Shown: piece by piece, positions 38,994 through 52,964 of the stretch
Position numbering within the stretch: the first letter of the stretch is position 1
How the letters are laid out: every line of letters starts with the position of its first letter
From: Rodentibacter sp. JRC1
Lineage (GTDB): Bacteria; Pseudomonadota; Gammaproteobacteria; Enterobacterales; Pasteurellaceae
Reading direction: 5' to 3'
Assembly (NCBI RefSeq): GCF_020521555.1
Contig: NZ_BPWA01000001.1
Span: forward strand, 806,001 to 870,000
DNA length: 64,000 bases
Made by a program: the position numbers and the translations under genes
Notes under the pieces: model-generated
Seen by the model: the letters and a program-made list of their open reading frames with translations, nothing else
What the model was told of the DNA's origin: nothing
Databases searched by the model: none

Positions 38994-40097
38994 TTACAAA
39001 ATAATCATATCATCACGGTGAAGTGCAACTGCGCCATATTCATAGCCAAGAATATGCTCAATTTCGTGAGATTGCCTGCCTTTAATCAATAGCAACGCAT
39101 CATTATTGTAACGCGGCATACCGAGCGCAATATCTTTACCGGTTCGATTACGAATTTTCACGACTTCACCACGGGAAAAACGCCCTTCTACTGCAACAAT
39201 ACCTGCAGGTAATAACGATTTATTTTGTACAAGCATGGCTTGTTCTGCGCCATCATCAATCGTGAGAACACCTACGGAAGGTGCGGCAAACAACCACTGT
39301 TTGCGGCTTTCCAAACGATCGGCTTGGTGAGCGATAAATTTCGTGCCGATATTTTGCTCATAGGCTAAATCGGTGATGACATTCGGGCGATTGCCCGGAG
39401 CAATAATGGTTTCAATACCGGAACGGGTTGCCACATCCGCTGCAATAATTTTGGTACTCATTCCCCCTGTGCCAAGGTGAGTTCCACTACCTCCGGCAAT
39501 AGAACGAATATGATCGGTAATTTTTTCCACGACCGGAATAAGTTTTGCTTGCGGATTTTTACGCGGATCACTATCAAACAAGCCTTGTTGATCTGTCAAT
39601 AAATAAAGCTGTTCCGCTTGCACCAAAATAGCAACCAATGCGGATAAATTATCATTATCCCCCACTTTAATTTCTGCGGTTGCAACGGCATCGTTTTCAT
39701 TGATAACCGGGATAATTTGATTATCAAGCAAAGCGTGCAAAGTATCGCGTGCATTCAGAAAACGTTCACGATCTTCAATATCAGCACGGGTCAGTAAAAT
39801 TTGACCGATATGAATATCATAAATAGCAAATAATTTTTCCCAAGCCTGAATAAGTTGGCTTTGCCCCACCGACGCAAGTAATTGCTTAGAGGCGATTGTG
39901 GGCGGTAATTGAGGATGATTCAAATAATGTCGCCCGGCGGCAATCGCACCTGAGGTAACAATCACAATACGGTATCCTTCGTGGTGAAGCCGTGCGATTT
40001 GACGCACAATTTCCATCATATGCGGGGAATGTAATTTTGTAGTACCTTGAGTTAAGGTGCTGGTACCAAATTTTACAACAATGGTTTTCTTATTCAT
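38994..40097 (-). CDS. proB: glutamate 5-kinase
   Basis: First step of proline synthesis: phosphorylation of glutamate. The 367-residue protein has an amino-acid kinase domain (1-255: [45 protein letters not shown]) and a C-terminal PUA domain (about 275-367). That two-domain form is the feedback-inhibited enzyme of enterobacteria. The proA gene is not adjacent. Confidence 0.97.
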   Translation of the reverse strand: MNKKTIVVKFGTSTLTQGTTKLHSPHMMEIVRQIARLHHEGYRIVIVTSGAIAAGRHYLNHPQLPPTIASKQLLASVGQSQLIQAWEKLFAIYDIHIGQILLTRADIEDRERFLNARDTLHALLDNQIIPVINENDAVATAEIKVGDNDNLSALVAILVQAEQLYLLTDQQGLFDSDPRKNPQAKLIPVVEKITDHIRSIAGGSGTHLGTGGMSTKIIAADVATRSGIETIIAPGNRPNVITDLAYEQNIGTKFIAHQADRLESRKQWLFAAPSVGVLTIDDGAEQAMLVQNKSLLPAGIVAVEGRFSRGEVVKIRNRTGKDIALGMPRYNNDALLLIKGRQSHEIEHILGYEYGAVALHRDDMIIL

Positions 40098-40212
40098 TTT
40101 TCTTTCTCTTTTATACTGAAAACGCCGCTCACATTAACACTAAACTTTTTAAAAAGCATTAAAATTGTGCAACGCTGTGATATAGTCTCCTTCAATTCAA
40201 CAAGGAGTTTTT

Positions 40213-40695
40213 ATGACATTCAGTTTAATTGTTGCCAGCACGCTCAATAATGTTATCGGCAAAGAGAATAAAATGCCTTGGCATCTACCGGCAGATCTCG
40301 CATGGTTCCGCCAAAACACCACGAATAAACCCGTAATTATGGGCCGTAAAACCTTTGAAAGTATTGGTCGCCCATTGCCAAAACGTGTGAATATTGTGCT
40401 TTCCCGCCAACCTTACGAACAAGAAGGCGTGATTTGGAAAAGTAGCTTGGAAAGTGCGGTCGATTTTGTCAAAGATTCTGAAGAAATTATGTTGATCGGC
40501 GGTGGAGAGCTTTTTAAACAATACTTACCGCAAGCCGATAAACTTTATTTAACGCAAATTCAAACGGAAATTGAAGGGGATACTTTTTTCCCGGCTTTAA
40601 ATTGGGATGAGTGGCATATTGACTTTGAAACATATCGAGAAAAAGATGAAGCCAATCCTTATGATTGCCGTTTTTTGATTTTATCCAGAAAGTAA
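40213..40695 (+). CDS. folA: dihydrofolate reductase
   Basis: NADPH-dependent reduction of dihydrofolate to tetrahydrofolate. A 160-residue chromosomal-type DHFR with the active-site aspartate D28 in MPWHLPADLAWFRQNT, the GRKTFESIGRPLPKR cofactor segment and the IMLIGGGELF motif. It is preceded by AAGGAG and ended by an uptake-signal terminator shared with tpiA. An uptake signal lies within the gene (40451-40460). Confidence 0.98.
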   Translation: MTFSLIVASTLNNVIGKENKMPWHLPADLAWFRQNTTNKPVIMGRKTFESIGRPLPKRVNIVLSRQPYEQEGVIWKSSLESAVDFVKDSEEIMLIGGGELFKQYLPQADKLYLTQIQTEIEGDTFFPALNWDEWHIDFETYREKDEANPYDCRFLILSRK

Positions 40696-40726
40696 AAAAG
40701 TGCGGTCGAAATTGACCGCACTTTTT
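40695..40726. terminator. uptake-signal bidirectional terminator between folA and tpiA
   Basis: AAAAAGTGCGGTC (40695-40707) and GACCGCACTTTTT (40714-40726) form a 13-bp stem with a 6-base loop and T-runs on both sides. It begins in the last base of the folA stop codon. Confidence 0.92.
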
Positions 40727-40747
40727 GCATATTCAGCAGAAGAGAAA

Positions 40748-41515
40748 TTAGTTTTTCGCTGTCGCTGCGGCTTTCACGATCACCGCAAATGCCGCTGCTT
40801 TTAATGATGCACCACCGACTAATGCACCGTCAATATCCGGTTGGGTGAATAATTCTGCTGCGTTAGCATCATTTACAGAACCGCCGTATTGAATGATAAC
40901 TTGATCTGCCACAGCTTGAGATTTTGCTGCAATATGACCACGGATAAAGGCATGAACCGCTTGAGCCTGTGCAGGAGTTGCGGATTTTCCGGTACCGATA
41001 GCCCAAATAGGTTCATAGGCAATAACCGCACCGTTAAAGGCTTCAACGCCCAAAGCATTAATTACCGCATCAATTTGACGCGCACAAACTTCTTCTGTTT
41101 TACCCGCTTCGTTTTCTGCTTCGGATTCACCGATACATAACACCGGCACTAAACCTGCTTCTTTTAATGCCGCAAATTTTTTGGCGATAAATTCATCACT
41201 TTCTTTGTGGTAAGTACGACGTTCAGAGTGACCGATAATAATATATTTCGCACCAAAATCTTTTAACATTTCGGTCGAAATATCACCGGTGAATGCGCCT
41301 TTCACATTCACATCGACATTTTGTGAACCAAGCGCAATTTGGCTGCCCGCAAGTGCCGCTTCCGCCTCCGCCAAATACATCACCGGCGGTGCAATCGCAA
41401 CATTACAACCTTCAACACCCGCAAGCTCGTTTTTTAAACCTTCAATTAATTCTTTAGTAAATGCTTTACTACCATTTAACTTCCAGTTTCCCATAACTAA
41501 AGGACGACGTGCCAT
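40748..41515 (-). CDS. tpiA: triosephosphate isomerase
   Basis: Interconverts dihydroxyacetone phosphate and glyceraldehyde-3-phosphate. A 255-residue TIM barrel with N10 and K12 (MGNWKLNG), H96 (IIIGHSERR) and E168 ([11 protein letters not shown]), all catalytic residues present. I start it at 41515 ([12 protein letters not shown]), which has a GGAG site. An in-frame upstream extension to 41590 adds 25 residues not found in the family. Confidence 0.98.
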   Translation of the reverse strand: MARRPLVMGNWKLNGSKAFTKELIEGLKNELAGVEGCNVAIAPPVMYLAEAEAALAGSQIALGSQNVDVNVKGAFTGDISTEMLKDFGAKYIIIGHSERRTYHKESDEFIAKKFAALKEAGLVPVLCIGESEAENEAGKTEEVCARQIDAVINALGVEAFNGAVIAYEPIWAIGTGKSATPAQAQAVHAFIRGHIAAKSQAVADQVIIQYGGSVNDANAAELFTQPDIDGALVGGASLKAAAFAVIVKAAATAKN

Positions 41516-41687
41516 TTTTATTTCTCCATAATTAATTAAAAACTTGGCTACTATACCAAATTTTGACTTTGATTCTTTGTTCAAAATCACAAATTTGAAA
41601 AAATTTTTCCCAAGTGCGTGATTCTTTAGCGTGAAAAAGCTACAATTTACTGTATAGAATCAATAAAAAATAACCAATTTTATTAAA

Positions 41688-42122
41688 ATGAAGATCTTCA
41701 AAGCCGAACAATGGAACATTGAGATGCTATTGCCTCTCTTTGAACATTACCGTCTTGCCAATGGAATGACGGAAAATCCTGACCGCACTTTAACCTTCTT
41801 AACTAACCGCATTCGTTTTAATGAAAGCCTTTTTTTTATTGCGGTGAACACTGAAAACGAGGCGGTCGGATTTATTCAGCTTTATCCACGCTTATCTTCC
41901 CTACAATTGCAACGCTATTGGCAACTTACCGATATTTATGTAAAAGAACACGCACAAAAAACAAATATTTATACTGCACTGATTTCCAAAGCAAAAGATT
42001 TTGTACGTTATACTCAATCAACCCGTTTGGTTGCCGAATTGGGGCAAACCCAACATAAATTATTAGAGAATGAAGGTTTTAAATTAAATTCGAAAAAAAG
42101 CCTGTTTGAACTGAGTTTATAA
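41688..42122 (+). CDS. GNAT-family N-acetyltransferase
   Basis: A 144-residue single-domain acetyltransferase of unknown substrate. The fold order is visible: an N-terminal [23 protein letters not shown], a central sheet ([19 protein letters not shown]), [20 protein letters not shown] in the place of the acetyl-CoA loop (degenerate, without R/Q-x-x-G-x-G/A), and [15 protein letters not shown] at the end. Its stop codon shares one base with the xerC start (TAATG), so the two are translationally coupled. An uptake signal lies at 41782-41791. Confidence 0.82.
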   Translation: MKIFKAEQWNIEMLLPLFEHYRLANGMTENPDRTLTFLTNRIRFNESLFFIAVNTENEAVGFIQLYPRLSSLQLQRYWQLTDIYVKEHAQKTNIYTALISKAKDFVRYTQSTRLVAELGQTQHKLLENEGFKLNSKKSLFELSL

Positions 42123-43009
42123 TGCAAACCGATCTACAATCTTACTGGGATTATTTACGTATAGAACGCCAAGTTAGTCCTCATACACTCAATAATTATC
42201 AACGACAACTTGATAGCGTGCAAAAATTGCTTGTCGAACAAGGCATTCAACAGTGGCAACAGATCACACCAAGTGTTGTACGTTTCGTACTGGCACAAAG
42301 TAAAAAAGCAGGACTAAAAGAAAAAAGTCTTGCTTTACGTTTATCCGCTCTCCGCCAATTTTTAAGCTATTTAGTTCGACAAGGTAAATTAAAAGTAAAC
42401 CCTGCTACAGGTATTTCTGCGCCGAAACAAAGCAAACATTTACCTAAAAATATTGATGGAGAGCAAGTTCAACAGCTACTTGCTAATGACAGTAAAGACC
42501 CTATAGATATTCGTGATCGTGCAATTTTAGAATTAATGTATAGTTCCGGCTTACGTTTATCTGAATTACAAGGGCTTAATTTAAACAGCATTAATACTCG
42601 AACTCGTGAAGTCCGTGTATTAGGAAAAGGTAATAAAGAACGTATTGTACCTTTCGGTCGCTATGCCTCCCACGCGCTGCAACAATGGCTAAAAGTGCGG
42701 TTGTTATTTAATCCTAAAGATGAAGCTTTATTTGTTAGCCAATTGGGTAATCGAATATCCCATCGTGCTATTCAAAAACGTGTGGAAACATGGGGAATTC
42801 GTCAGGGTTTAAACAGCCATTTAAACCCTCATAAATTACGTCATTCTTTTGCAACACATATGTTGGAGGCAAGCTCCGATCTTCGTGCCGTTCAAGAATT
42901 GCTTGGGCATAGTAATCTTGCAACCACGCAAATTTATACCCATCTCAATTTCCAACACCTTGCCGATGTGTACTCTCAAGCACACCCTCGAGCCAGACGC
43001 AAGAAATAA
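42122..43009 (+). CDS. xerC: tyrosine recombinase XerC
   Basis: Resolves chromosome dimers at dif with XerD. The 295-residue protein has an N-terminal SAM-like DNA-binding domain and a catalytic domain with R145 (SSGLRLSEL), K169, H237 and R240 (HKLRH), H263 and nucleophile Y272 (TQIYTHLN). Each is a constant three residues below the E. coli XerC numbering. It overlaps the acetyltransferase gene by one base. The partner xerD and the dif site are not in the window. Confidence 0.96.
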   Translation: MQTDLQSYWDYLRIERQVSPHTLNNYQRQLDSVQKLLVEQGIQQWQQITPSVVRFVLAQSKKAGLKEKSLALRLSALRQFLSYLVRQGKLKVNPATGISAPKQSKHLPKNIDGEQVQQLLANDSKDPIDIRDRAILELMYSSGLRLSELQGLNLNSINTRTREVRVLGKGNKERIVPFGRYASHALQQWLKVRLLFNPKDEALFVSQLGNRISHRAIQKRVETWGIRQGLNSHLNPHKLRHSFATHMLEASSDLRAVQELLGHSNLATTQIYTHLNFQHLADVYSQAHPRARRKK

Positions 43010-43036
43010 AGTGCGGTCAAAAATAACCGTATTTTT
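43009..43036 (+). terminator. degenerate uptake-signal hairpin after xerC
   Basis: AAGTGCGGT (43009-43017) pairs with ACCGTATTT (43026-43034) as RNA if two G-U pairs are allowed, and is followed by T. It overlaps the end of the xerC stop codon. Confidence 0.6.
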
Positions 43037-43142
43037 CTATTCGGTTACAAATTAATTTGGACGAGATTAGTTCCGTTTTATATCAGGAACGTTCATTTGT
43101 TTCAAATAAAGATATTTAATCACACAATACTAAGGATGTTTT

Positions 43143-44492
43143 ATGCTTTTTTTCTTAAAATCTAACCAAGGGAAACCGATTCCCGATACAGAAATCAGAG
43201 CGCAATACAATCGTCTAAGATGGCATGCGTTATTTGGTATTTTTATTGGTTATGCCGCGTTCTATATTCTCCGCAATAATTTTCTCCTCTCTTCACCCGA
43301 ATTGATTAGCGATTTTGGATTCACCAAAAAAGATATCGGTTTTATTTCCGGTACGATGCTAATCGTTTATGGTTTAAGTAAAGGCTTTATGTCAGCCATT
43401 GCAGATAAATCAAATCCAAAACATTTTATGATTTTCGGCTTAATGATGTCCGCTATCGTAAATTTAATGATGGGCTTTAGCGCTTCATTCTGGATTTTCT
43501 TATTCCTTTGCATCCTAAACGGTATTTTTCAAGGAATGGGGGCCGGCCCTGCATATATTGTGCTGGCAAGCTGGTTTCCGAGAAAATCTCGCGGTGTTAC
43601 AACGGCAATTTTCAATATTTCACACAACGTAGGTGGCGGCTTAGTCGCTCCAATCGCCGGAGCCGGTATTGCATGGTTAGGTCAAGAACATTGGCAAATC
43701 GCCCACTTTATTGTCCCGGTAGCCATTGCGACAATCGTTGCTATCATTTTTTATATTTTTGGTGCAGGACGAACCTATAATGAAGGGTTACCACCTATGG
43801 CTCAAATCTTGAAAAATGAACAAGATGAACTTGTTGTCACCAGAAATGAAAACATCAATTTAAGCACCTGGGAAATCTTCCGTGATTACATAATGAAAGA
43901 TATTAATGTATGGTTTGTTTCTTTTATTGATGTATTTACCTATATGATTCGGTTCGGCGTACTAACTTGGCTACCACTTTATCTGTTAGAAACCAAGGGC
44001 TTTTCAAAGGGGCAAATGGCAACCGCATTCGCCATTTTTGAATGGGCGGCAATTCCATCTACCTTATTAGCTGGCTGGTTAACCGATACTTATTTCAAAG
44101 GTCGCCGAATGCCCCTTGCGATCATTACATTATTCGGGGTGGGAGCTGCAATGTTTGCCTATTGGGGCGGAACCGATTTGCTCACAGTCACTATCGGTGC
44201 AGGCATTATCGGTTGTTTAATCTATGTCCCGATGTTTTTATCTTCTCTTCAAACCATTGAACTTGTACCCTCTTTCGCAGCAGGCTCAGCAACGGGCTTG
44301 CGTGGTTTATTAAGTTATATTTTAGGTAGTTTCTCAGGCACTGCATTATTCGGAATCTTGGCAGAACGTTTCGGCTGGGATGCCGGATTTTACTTATTGC
44401 TATTCGCAGTGGCAGGTTGTATTTTCTGCTGTTATATGACGCATTTAGGCGTGCTACGTTTAGAACGTAAAAAAAGAGCAAGTAGTAAATAA
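43143..44492 (+). CDS. organophosphate:phosphate antiporter (GlpT/UhpT/UhpC family)
   Basis: A 449-residue MFS transporter of the OPA family with 12 membrane segments. The N-terminal YNRLRWHALFGIFIGYAAFYILRNNF resembles GlpT and UhpC, and the signature GMGAGPAYIVLASWFPRKSRG with FNISHNVGGG is the OPA family mark. Substrate could be glycerol-3-phosphate, hexose phosphate or a related phosphate ester. It is a single gene, so context does not help. The length is near UhpT and UhpC; GlpT of Haemophilus has a different N-terminus. Confidence 0.85.
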   Translation: MLFFLKSNQGKPIPDTEIRAQYNRLRWHALFGIFIGYAAFYILRNNFLLSSPELISDFGFTKKDIGFISGTMLIVYGLSKGFMSAIADKSNPKHFMIFGLMMSAIVNLMMGFSASFWIFLFLCILNGIFQGMGAGPAYIVLASWFPRKSRGVTTAIFNISHNVGGGLVAPIAGAGIAWLGQEHWQIAHFIVPVAIATIVAIIFYIFGAGRTYNEGLPPMAQILKNEQDELVVTRNENINLSTWEIFRDYIMKDINVWFVSFIDVFTYMIRFGVLTWLPLYLLETKGFSKGQMATAFAIFEWAAIPSTLLAGWLTDTYFKGRRMPLAIITLFGVGAAMFAYWGGTDLLTVTIGAGIIGCLIYVPMFLSSLQTIELVPSFAAGSATGLRGLLSYILGSFSGTALFGILAERFGWDAGFYLLLFAVAGCIFCCYMTHLGVLRLERKKRASSK

Positions 44493-44514
44493 ATAGACAT
44501 AAATTAGATATATT

Positions 44515-44542
44515 CCCCCATTCATTACTGAGAGTTTGGGGG
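44515..44542 (+). terminator. short hairpin after the antiporter gene
   Basis: CCCCCA (44515-44520) and TGGGGG (44537-44542) form a 6-bp GC stem with a 16-base loop, then TATTTTAT. The stretch from here to 44881 has no coding potential; it holds one uptake signal (near 44735) and otherwise AT-rich DNA. Confidence 0.55.
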
Positions 44543-44881
44543 TATTTTATCGTCTGTCACTTACTAACCTCCTTAAATGTTTTGCTTTTTAGGGTATTTA
44601 GATTTTTCTCTTAGAGGAAATTTTAGTTTTTTGAATTGAAAATACTTTGATGAGGACGATAATTTTACGGTGAAATTCAATAAGACACTTTACCGGATTA
44701 AGCACAAAACAGTAAAAAAGAAAGGAAAATCAACCGCACTTTTGTACGTTCGTTCGTGTTGATGTTTTAGAAGGGATTGATTAAAAATAAATAGGATAGA
44801 TACATCAGAATTGGGCTTCACTCCCGGTCAGTAAGTGAAAGAACGTGTAAAAAGTAAGTAAGCCAAAATTTAGTCGTGAAA

Positions 44882-44920
44882 TAACAAAACCCCTTGAACT
44901 CTACCAGTCCAAGGGGCTTG
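44882..44920 (-). terminator. terminator of the rRNA operon
   Basis: On the minus strand CCCCTTG (44910-44916 complement) and CAAGGGG (44890-44896 complement) form a 7-bp stem with a 13-base loop followed by TTTTGTT. It lies about 10-40 bases past the 5S end. Confidence 0.9.
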
Positions 44921-44927
44921 ATATGTT

Positions 44928-45047
44928 TGAACCCGGCGGTGCCCTACTCTCACATGGGGAAACCCCACACTACCATCGGCATTACGGCTTTTCACTTCTG
45001 AGTTCGGTATGGGGTCAGGTGGAACCTCCGCACTATCGCCGCCGGGA
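44928..45047 (-). rRNA. rrf: 5S ribosomal RNA
   Basis: About 120 bases. The minus strand reads CCCGGCGGCGATAGTGCGG at the 5' end, then the conserved CACCTGACCCCATACCGAAC, CAGAAGTGAAA and GCCGATGGTAGTGTGGGG blocks, and ends CACCGCCGGGTT, pairing with the 5' end to make helix I. Ends are exact to a few bases. It is last in the operon. Confidence 0.97.
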
Positions 45048-45169
45048 TAATCCTTCGATAACTGCTTCTTTCTCTTTAAACAATTGGTCACAAGCCGAAA
45101 AATCTTCTCCAAAATCTCTCTTATCTTTCTCATTCAGTCAGTTCGCTACAAAAACACTTGAGCGTTGTA

Positions 45170-48066
<2,897 letters not shown>

Positions 48067-48228
48067 ATACAACCTCAAGTGTTTTCAATACCAAACACTT
48101 TAGCTGTTATTTAATCTAACTAAACACTCGATTGCTTTTGCTCAATCAAGATTTTTATTACTCAGACTTTCTTCTATCCGCTTTCGCAGACTTAAAAAAA
48201 TCTCTCAGTTTTCAGCTTGTTTCCAATT

Positions 48229-48240
48229 TGTTAAAGAACA
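48229..48240 (-). promoter_or_regulatory. boxA antitermination element in the 16S-23S spacer
   Basis: The minus strand reads TGTTCTTTAACA, matching the rrn boxA consensus (TGCTCTTTAACA) with one change. It loads NusB-S10 before the 23S gene. Confidence 0.8.
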
Positions 48241-48249
48241 ATAAGATTT

Positions 48250-48273
48250 CCAATTAAAGTTATCTTTAATTGG
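48250..48273 (-). repeat. palindrome overlapping the tRNA-Glu 3' end
   Basis: CCAATTAAAG (48250-48259) and CTTTAATTGG (48264-48273) are a perfect 10-bp inverted repeat with a 4-base loop. The right arm includes the CCA end of the tRNA. A further copy, TCAATTAAAGATA, lies on the other side of the tRNA at 48348-48360. Confidence 0.75.
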
Positions 48274-48346
48274 CGTCCCCACGGGGATTCGAACCCCGGT
48301 TACCGCCGTGAAAGGGCGATGTCCTAGGCCTCTAGACGATGGGGAC
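48271..48346 (-). tRNA. gltT: tRNA-Glu (anticodon TTC)
   Basis: 76 bases including an encoded CCA. The minus strand starts GTCCCCATCGTCTAGAGG, has the anticodon loop CCTTTCACG with TTC, and the T-loop GTTCGAATC. It is placed in the 16S-23S spacer, as in one class of gamma-proteobacterial rRNA operons. The acceptor stem GTCCCCA/TGGGGAC pairs fully. Confidence 0.98.
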
Positions 48347-48440
48347 ATCAATTAAAGATACTCTACGCTTCAATCCTTTCTCTCTTCTCTACAATCTATC
48401 AGCCAATCTGTGTGAACACTTGTTATCGCTCGTCTCTAAC

Positions 48441-49976
<1,536 letters not shown>

Positions 49977-50133
49977 AAAAGTTCAATCGCTCAATAAATA
50001 CTGACTAAAAATTATTTACCTTTAAAAGTAAAGTAAAAATGAATCTCAAGTTAAGCACTTATTAAGACTTCAAAATTAAAATTTATTTTAAACAAGTCAA
50101 TCAACAAGTGCCCACACAGATTGTCTGATACAT

Positions 50134-50145
50134 TGTTAAAGAGCA
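50134..50145 (-). promoter_or_regulatory. boxA antitermination element in the rRNA leader
   Basis: The minus strand reads TGCTCTTTAACA, identical to the E. coli rrn boxA, about 160 bases before the 16S 5' end. The leader (49977-50250) has no coding potential. Confidence 0.9.
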
Positions 50146-50249
50146 ATCCACCAACCTTAAGCCGAACACTCAACTCAAAATAAGGCGAAAATAAAACGAC
50201 GCACTGCAATTTTAAACATTTCACAACAGCGCGTCGTTGTGTGGTGCGC

Positions 50250-50277
50250 ATTATAGGGATTTTACAATCCTTTGCAA
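50250..50277 (-). promoter_or_regulatory. rRNA operon promoter
   Basis: -35 TTGCAA (50272-50277) and a consensus -10 TATAAT (50250-50255) on the minus strand, 16 bases apart, followed by the GC-rich discriminator GCGCACC. It predicts strong, growth-rate-controlled transcription of the whole operon. AT-rich DNA upstream (50278-50362) could act as an UP element. Confidence 0.9.
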
Positions 50278-50362
50278 CTCTTTTTTGTAAAAATATTTAG
50301 ATTTTTGATCTTTTGATTAACTCTTGTTCAATCCATGTGAAATTTAAGTGAATTTTACTATT

Positions 50363-50914
50363 TTATTGTATATTTTTTAGTATGCGGGGTAGATCTACAA
50401 GTGAATCCAGAACATAATCTGCCAAACGCTCTCCCTCTTCCGTTATCACTTTCCCCGTACGAACTAACACATTCGTTTTTACAGCCGCTCCGATTCCTGC
50501 TTTAAGATCATCTACTTTATCCCCTACCATAATAGATCGTTGCGGATCGATTTCCAATTCTTGCATCGCTTGTAGCAACATACCTGATTTTGGTTTTCGA
50601 CAGTCGCAATTTTCCTTATATTCACCCTTACCATTGGGATGATGCGGACAATAATAAATACCATCTAAATCCACACCTTGCTCTGCCAATGACCAATCCA
50701 TCCACTCTGTTAATTGCAAAAATTGATCTTCAGAAAAATACCCACGAGCGATACCTGATTGATTCGTAACCAATACTAACAAATACCCCATTGCTTTTAA
50801 TTCACGCAATGTATCAATCACCCCATCAATAAATTTAAAATTATCAATTTCGTGCACATAGCCGTAGTCAATATTTAAGGTTCCATCGCGATCAAGAAAT
50901 ACTGCCTTATTCAT
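50363..50914 (-). CDS. gmhB: D-glycero-beta-D-manno-heptose 1,7-bisphosphate 7-phosphatase
   Basis: Removes the C7 phosphate in ADP-heptose synthesis for the lipooligosaccharide inner core. A 183-residue HAD phosphatase: catalytic aspartates in FLDRDGTLN (motif I), TNQSGIARG (motif II), and [10 protein letters not shown] (motif IV), with the zinc-binding cysteine/histidine loop [11 protein letters not shown]...CDCRKPKSG. The start at 50914 ([12 protein letters not shown]) has AAGGAG; an extension to 51001 is in frame but lacks family support. Confidence 0.96.
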   Translation of the reverse strand: MNKAVFLDRDGTLNIDYGYVHEIDNFKFIDGVIDTLRELKAMGYLLVLVTNQSGIARGYFSEDQFLQLTEWMDWSLAEQGVDLDGIYYCPHHPNGKGEYKENCDCRKPKSGMLLQAMQELEIDPQRSIMVGDKVDDLKAGIGAAVKTNVLVRTGKVITEEGERLADYVLDSLVDLPRILKNIQ

Positions 50915-51140
50915 TTTTATCTCCTTTAAAATCTCCGCTTTATTGTTATACCGACGCATAGTATTACGAATTGAAAAACTTCCTTTGGCATTATCAAACA
51001 ATAATAAAAAAGAATCTTTTCCCCCGACAGGGTAAAATCGCTAAATTATGGCATATTTCAATAATTTCATTTTCCTCATTAATTATATCTTTTCCGACTG
51101 CTCTATAACCAATCCATCTAAAAATATCTCCGTCCGTATA

Positions 51141-51171
51141 TTGACACAGCAATCTAGACGTCTAGAATACC
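51141..51171 (+). promoter_or_regulatory. metN promoter with MetJ box
   Basis: -35 TTGACA (51141-51146) and -10 TAGAAT (51163-51168) are 16 bases apart. The spacer holds AGACGTCT (51156-51163), the exact MetJ half-repeat, inside the 14-bp palindrome TCTAGACGTCTAGA (51153-51166). The neighbouring octamers at 51148 and 51164 are weaker matches, giving a tandem array. MetJ with S-adenosylmethionine would block the polymerase directly. Confidence 0.88.
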
Positions 51172-51207
51172 CAAATAAACTTAAAACGCTAAATAGCAAG
51201 GGCTTAC

Positions 51208-52245
51208 ATGATTAAGCTAAATAATATTACGAAGACTTTTAAATTACCAAACAAAAATTTGACCGCACTTGACAATGTTTCATTACATGTCGAAAAAGGG
51301 CAAATTTGCGGTGTTATCGGAGCATCCGGAGCAGGGAAAAGTACATTAATTCGCTGTGTAAACTTATTGGAAAGACCGACCGGTGGTTCCGTCATCGTTG
51401 ATAATATTGAATTAACGCAACTATCCGAGCGTGAACTCATCCGCGCCCGTCGCCAAATCGGGATGATTTTCCAACACTTTAATTTATTAACCTCACGTAC
51501 CGTCTTTGAAAATGTCGCATTACCATTAGAATTAGAGGGCGTATCAAAAACAAAAATTCAAGAAAAAATTACCGCACTTTTAGAGCTTGTCGGTTTAAAC
51601 GATAAACGAGACGCTTATCCAAGCAATCTTTCCGGCGGTCAAAAACAACGCGTAGCGATTGCTCGGGCTCTTGCTAGTGATCCAAAAGTGTTATTGTGTG
51701 ATGAGGCAACCAGTGCACTTGATCCTGCAACAACACAATCTATCTTAAAATTATTAAAAGAAATCAACCGCACTTTGGGGATTACTATTTTACTTATCAC
51801 TCACGAAATGGAAGTAGTAAAGCAAATTTGTGATCAAGTGGCGGTAATTGATAAAGGTCAATTAGTGGAACAAGGCACAGTGGGTGAAATCTTCTCAAAT
51901 CCTAAAACGCAGTTGGCACAAGAATTTATTAGCTCAACATTTCACATTAATTTGCCGGATGAATATTTATCAAATTTGACCGATACGCCAAAACATAGCA
52001 AGGCTTATCCAATTATTAAATTTGAGTTTACCGGTCGTTCGGTAGATGCGCCGTTACTTTCTCAGGCTTCAAAAAAATTCGGAGTGGAACTCAGCATTCT
52101 TACCTCACAAATTGATTACGCCGGAGGAGTGAAATTTGGCTACACGATTGCAGAAGTAGAAGGCAATGAAGACGCCATTACACAAACCAAGATTTATTTA
52201 ATGGAAAACAATGTTAGAGTGGAGGTTCTCGGTTATGTTCAATGA
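51208..52245 (+). CDS. metN: methionine ABC transporter ATP-binding protein
   Basis: A 345-residue ATPase: Walker A GASGAGKS near residue 40, signature LSGGQKQR, Walker [13 protein letters not shown], and a C-terminal NIL domain (about 265-345) that binds methionine for feedback inhibition. It starts the metNIQ operon; metI begins inside its last codons. Three uptake signals lie within it (51262, 51571, 51768). Confidence 0.96.
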   Translation: MIKLNNITKTFKLPNKNLTALDNVSLHVEKGQICGVIGASGAGKSTLIRCVNLLERPTGGSVIVDNIELTQLSERELIRARRQIGMIFQHFNLLTSRTVFENVALPLELEGVSKTKIQEKITALLELVGLNDKRDAYPSNLSGGQKQRVAIARALASDPKVLLCDEATSALDPATTQSILKLLKEINRTLGITILLITHEMEVVKQICDQVAVIDKGQLVEQGTVGEIFSNPKTQLAQEFISSTFHINLPDEYLSNLTDTPKHSKAYPIIKFEFTGRSVDAPLLSQASKKFGVELSILTSQIDYAGGVKFGYTIAEVEGNEDAITQTKIYLMENNVRVEVLGYVQ

Positions 52246-52927
52246 TATGTTAGCAACATTCAGCCAGCAATTTCCCAATCAATTTGCAAGCCTTCTGGCT
52301 GTTTCTACCCTTGAAACAGTGTATATGTCGGTTTTCTCAACATTAATCGCAGTATTATTGGGGCTGCCTATCGGATTTTTAACGTTCTTAACAAATAAGG
52401 GCGCAATATTAGAAAATAAAAAACTCAACGGCTTTCTCAATGTCATTATTAATATTGGGCGCTCTATCCCCTACATCATATTATTGCTGGCATTAATTCC
52501 ACTGACAAGTTGGTTGCTACCGGGTGGAAGTATTGGTGCTAATGCGGCGATTGTTTCATTGAGTGCGGCAGCCACCCCGTTTTTTGCCAGATTAACCAGT
52601 AACGCACTTTTTGAAATTCCTGCAGGGCTCACAGAAACTGCCAAAGCAATGGGAGCAACACATTGGCAAATTATTCGTAAATTCTATTTACCGGAATCGC
52701 TCCCCACCCTCATCAATGCTATTACACTCACCTTTGTGACCTTAATCGGTTATACGGCAATGGCTGGCACACAAGGTGGGGGCGGATTAGGGAGTTTGGC
52801 AATAAACTATGGTGTATATCGCAATATGCCTTATGTAACTTGGGCTGCAACGATCGTCATTGTCGCGATTGTAATGGTTAGCCAAAAACTCGGTGATACG
52901 CTTGCAAAACACGTGGATCACCGTTAA
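52235..52927 (+). CDS. metI: methionine ABC transporter permease
   Basis: A 230-residue inner-membrane permease with five or six segments and the EAA-type loop [28 protein letters not shown] that docks on MetN. I start it at 52235 ([11 protein letters not shown]), 9 bases after GGAGG (52221-52225) and inside the end of metN. An in-frame start at 52211 lies before that ribosome site. Confidence 0.94.
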   Translation: MFNDMLATFSQQFPNQFASLLAVSTLETVYMSVFSTLIAVLLGLPIGFLTFLTNKGAILENKKLNGFLNVIINIGRSIPYIILLLALIPLTSWLLPGGSIGANAAIVSLSAAATPFFARLTSNALFEIPAGLTETAKAMGATHWQIIRKFYLPESLPTLINAITLTFVTLIGYTAMAGTQGGGGLGSLAINYGVYRNMPYVTWAATIVIVAIVMVSQKLGDTLAKHVDHR

Positions 52928-52964
52928 CGATTTCTCATTAATTTCAACAAAACAAGGAAACATC

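Noticed and set aside
44890..44916. tRNA-like fragment after 5S (GGACTGGTAGAGTTC)
   Set aside because: It is only the loop of the rRNA operon terminator; no cloverleaf can be drawn.
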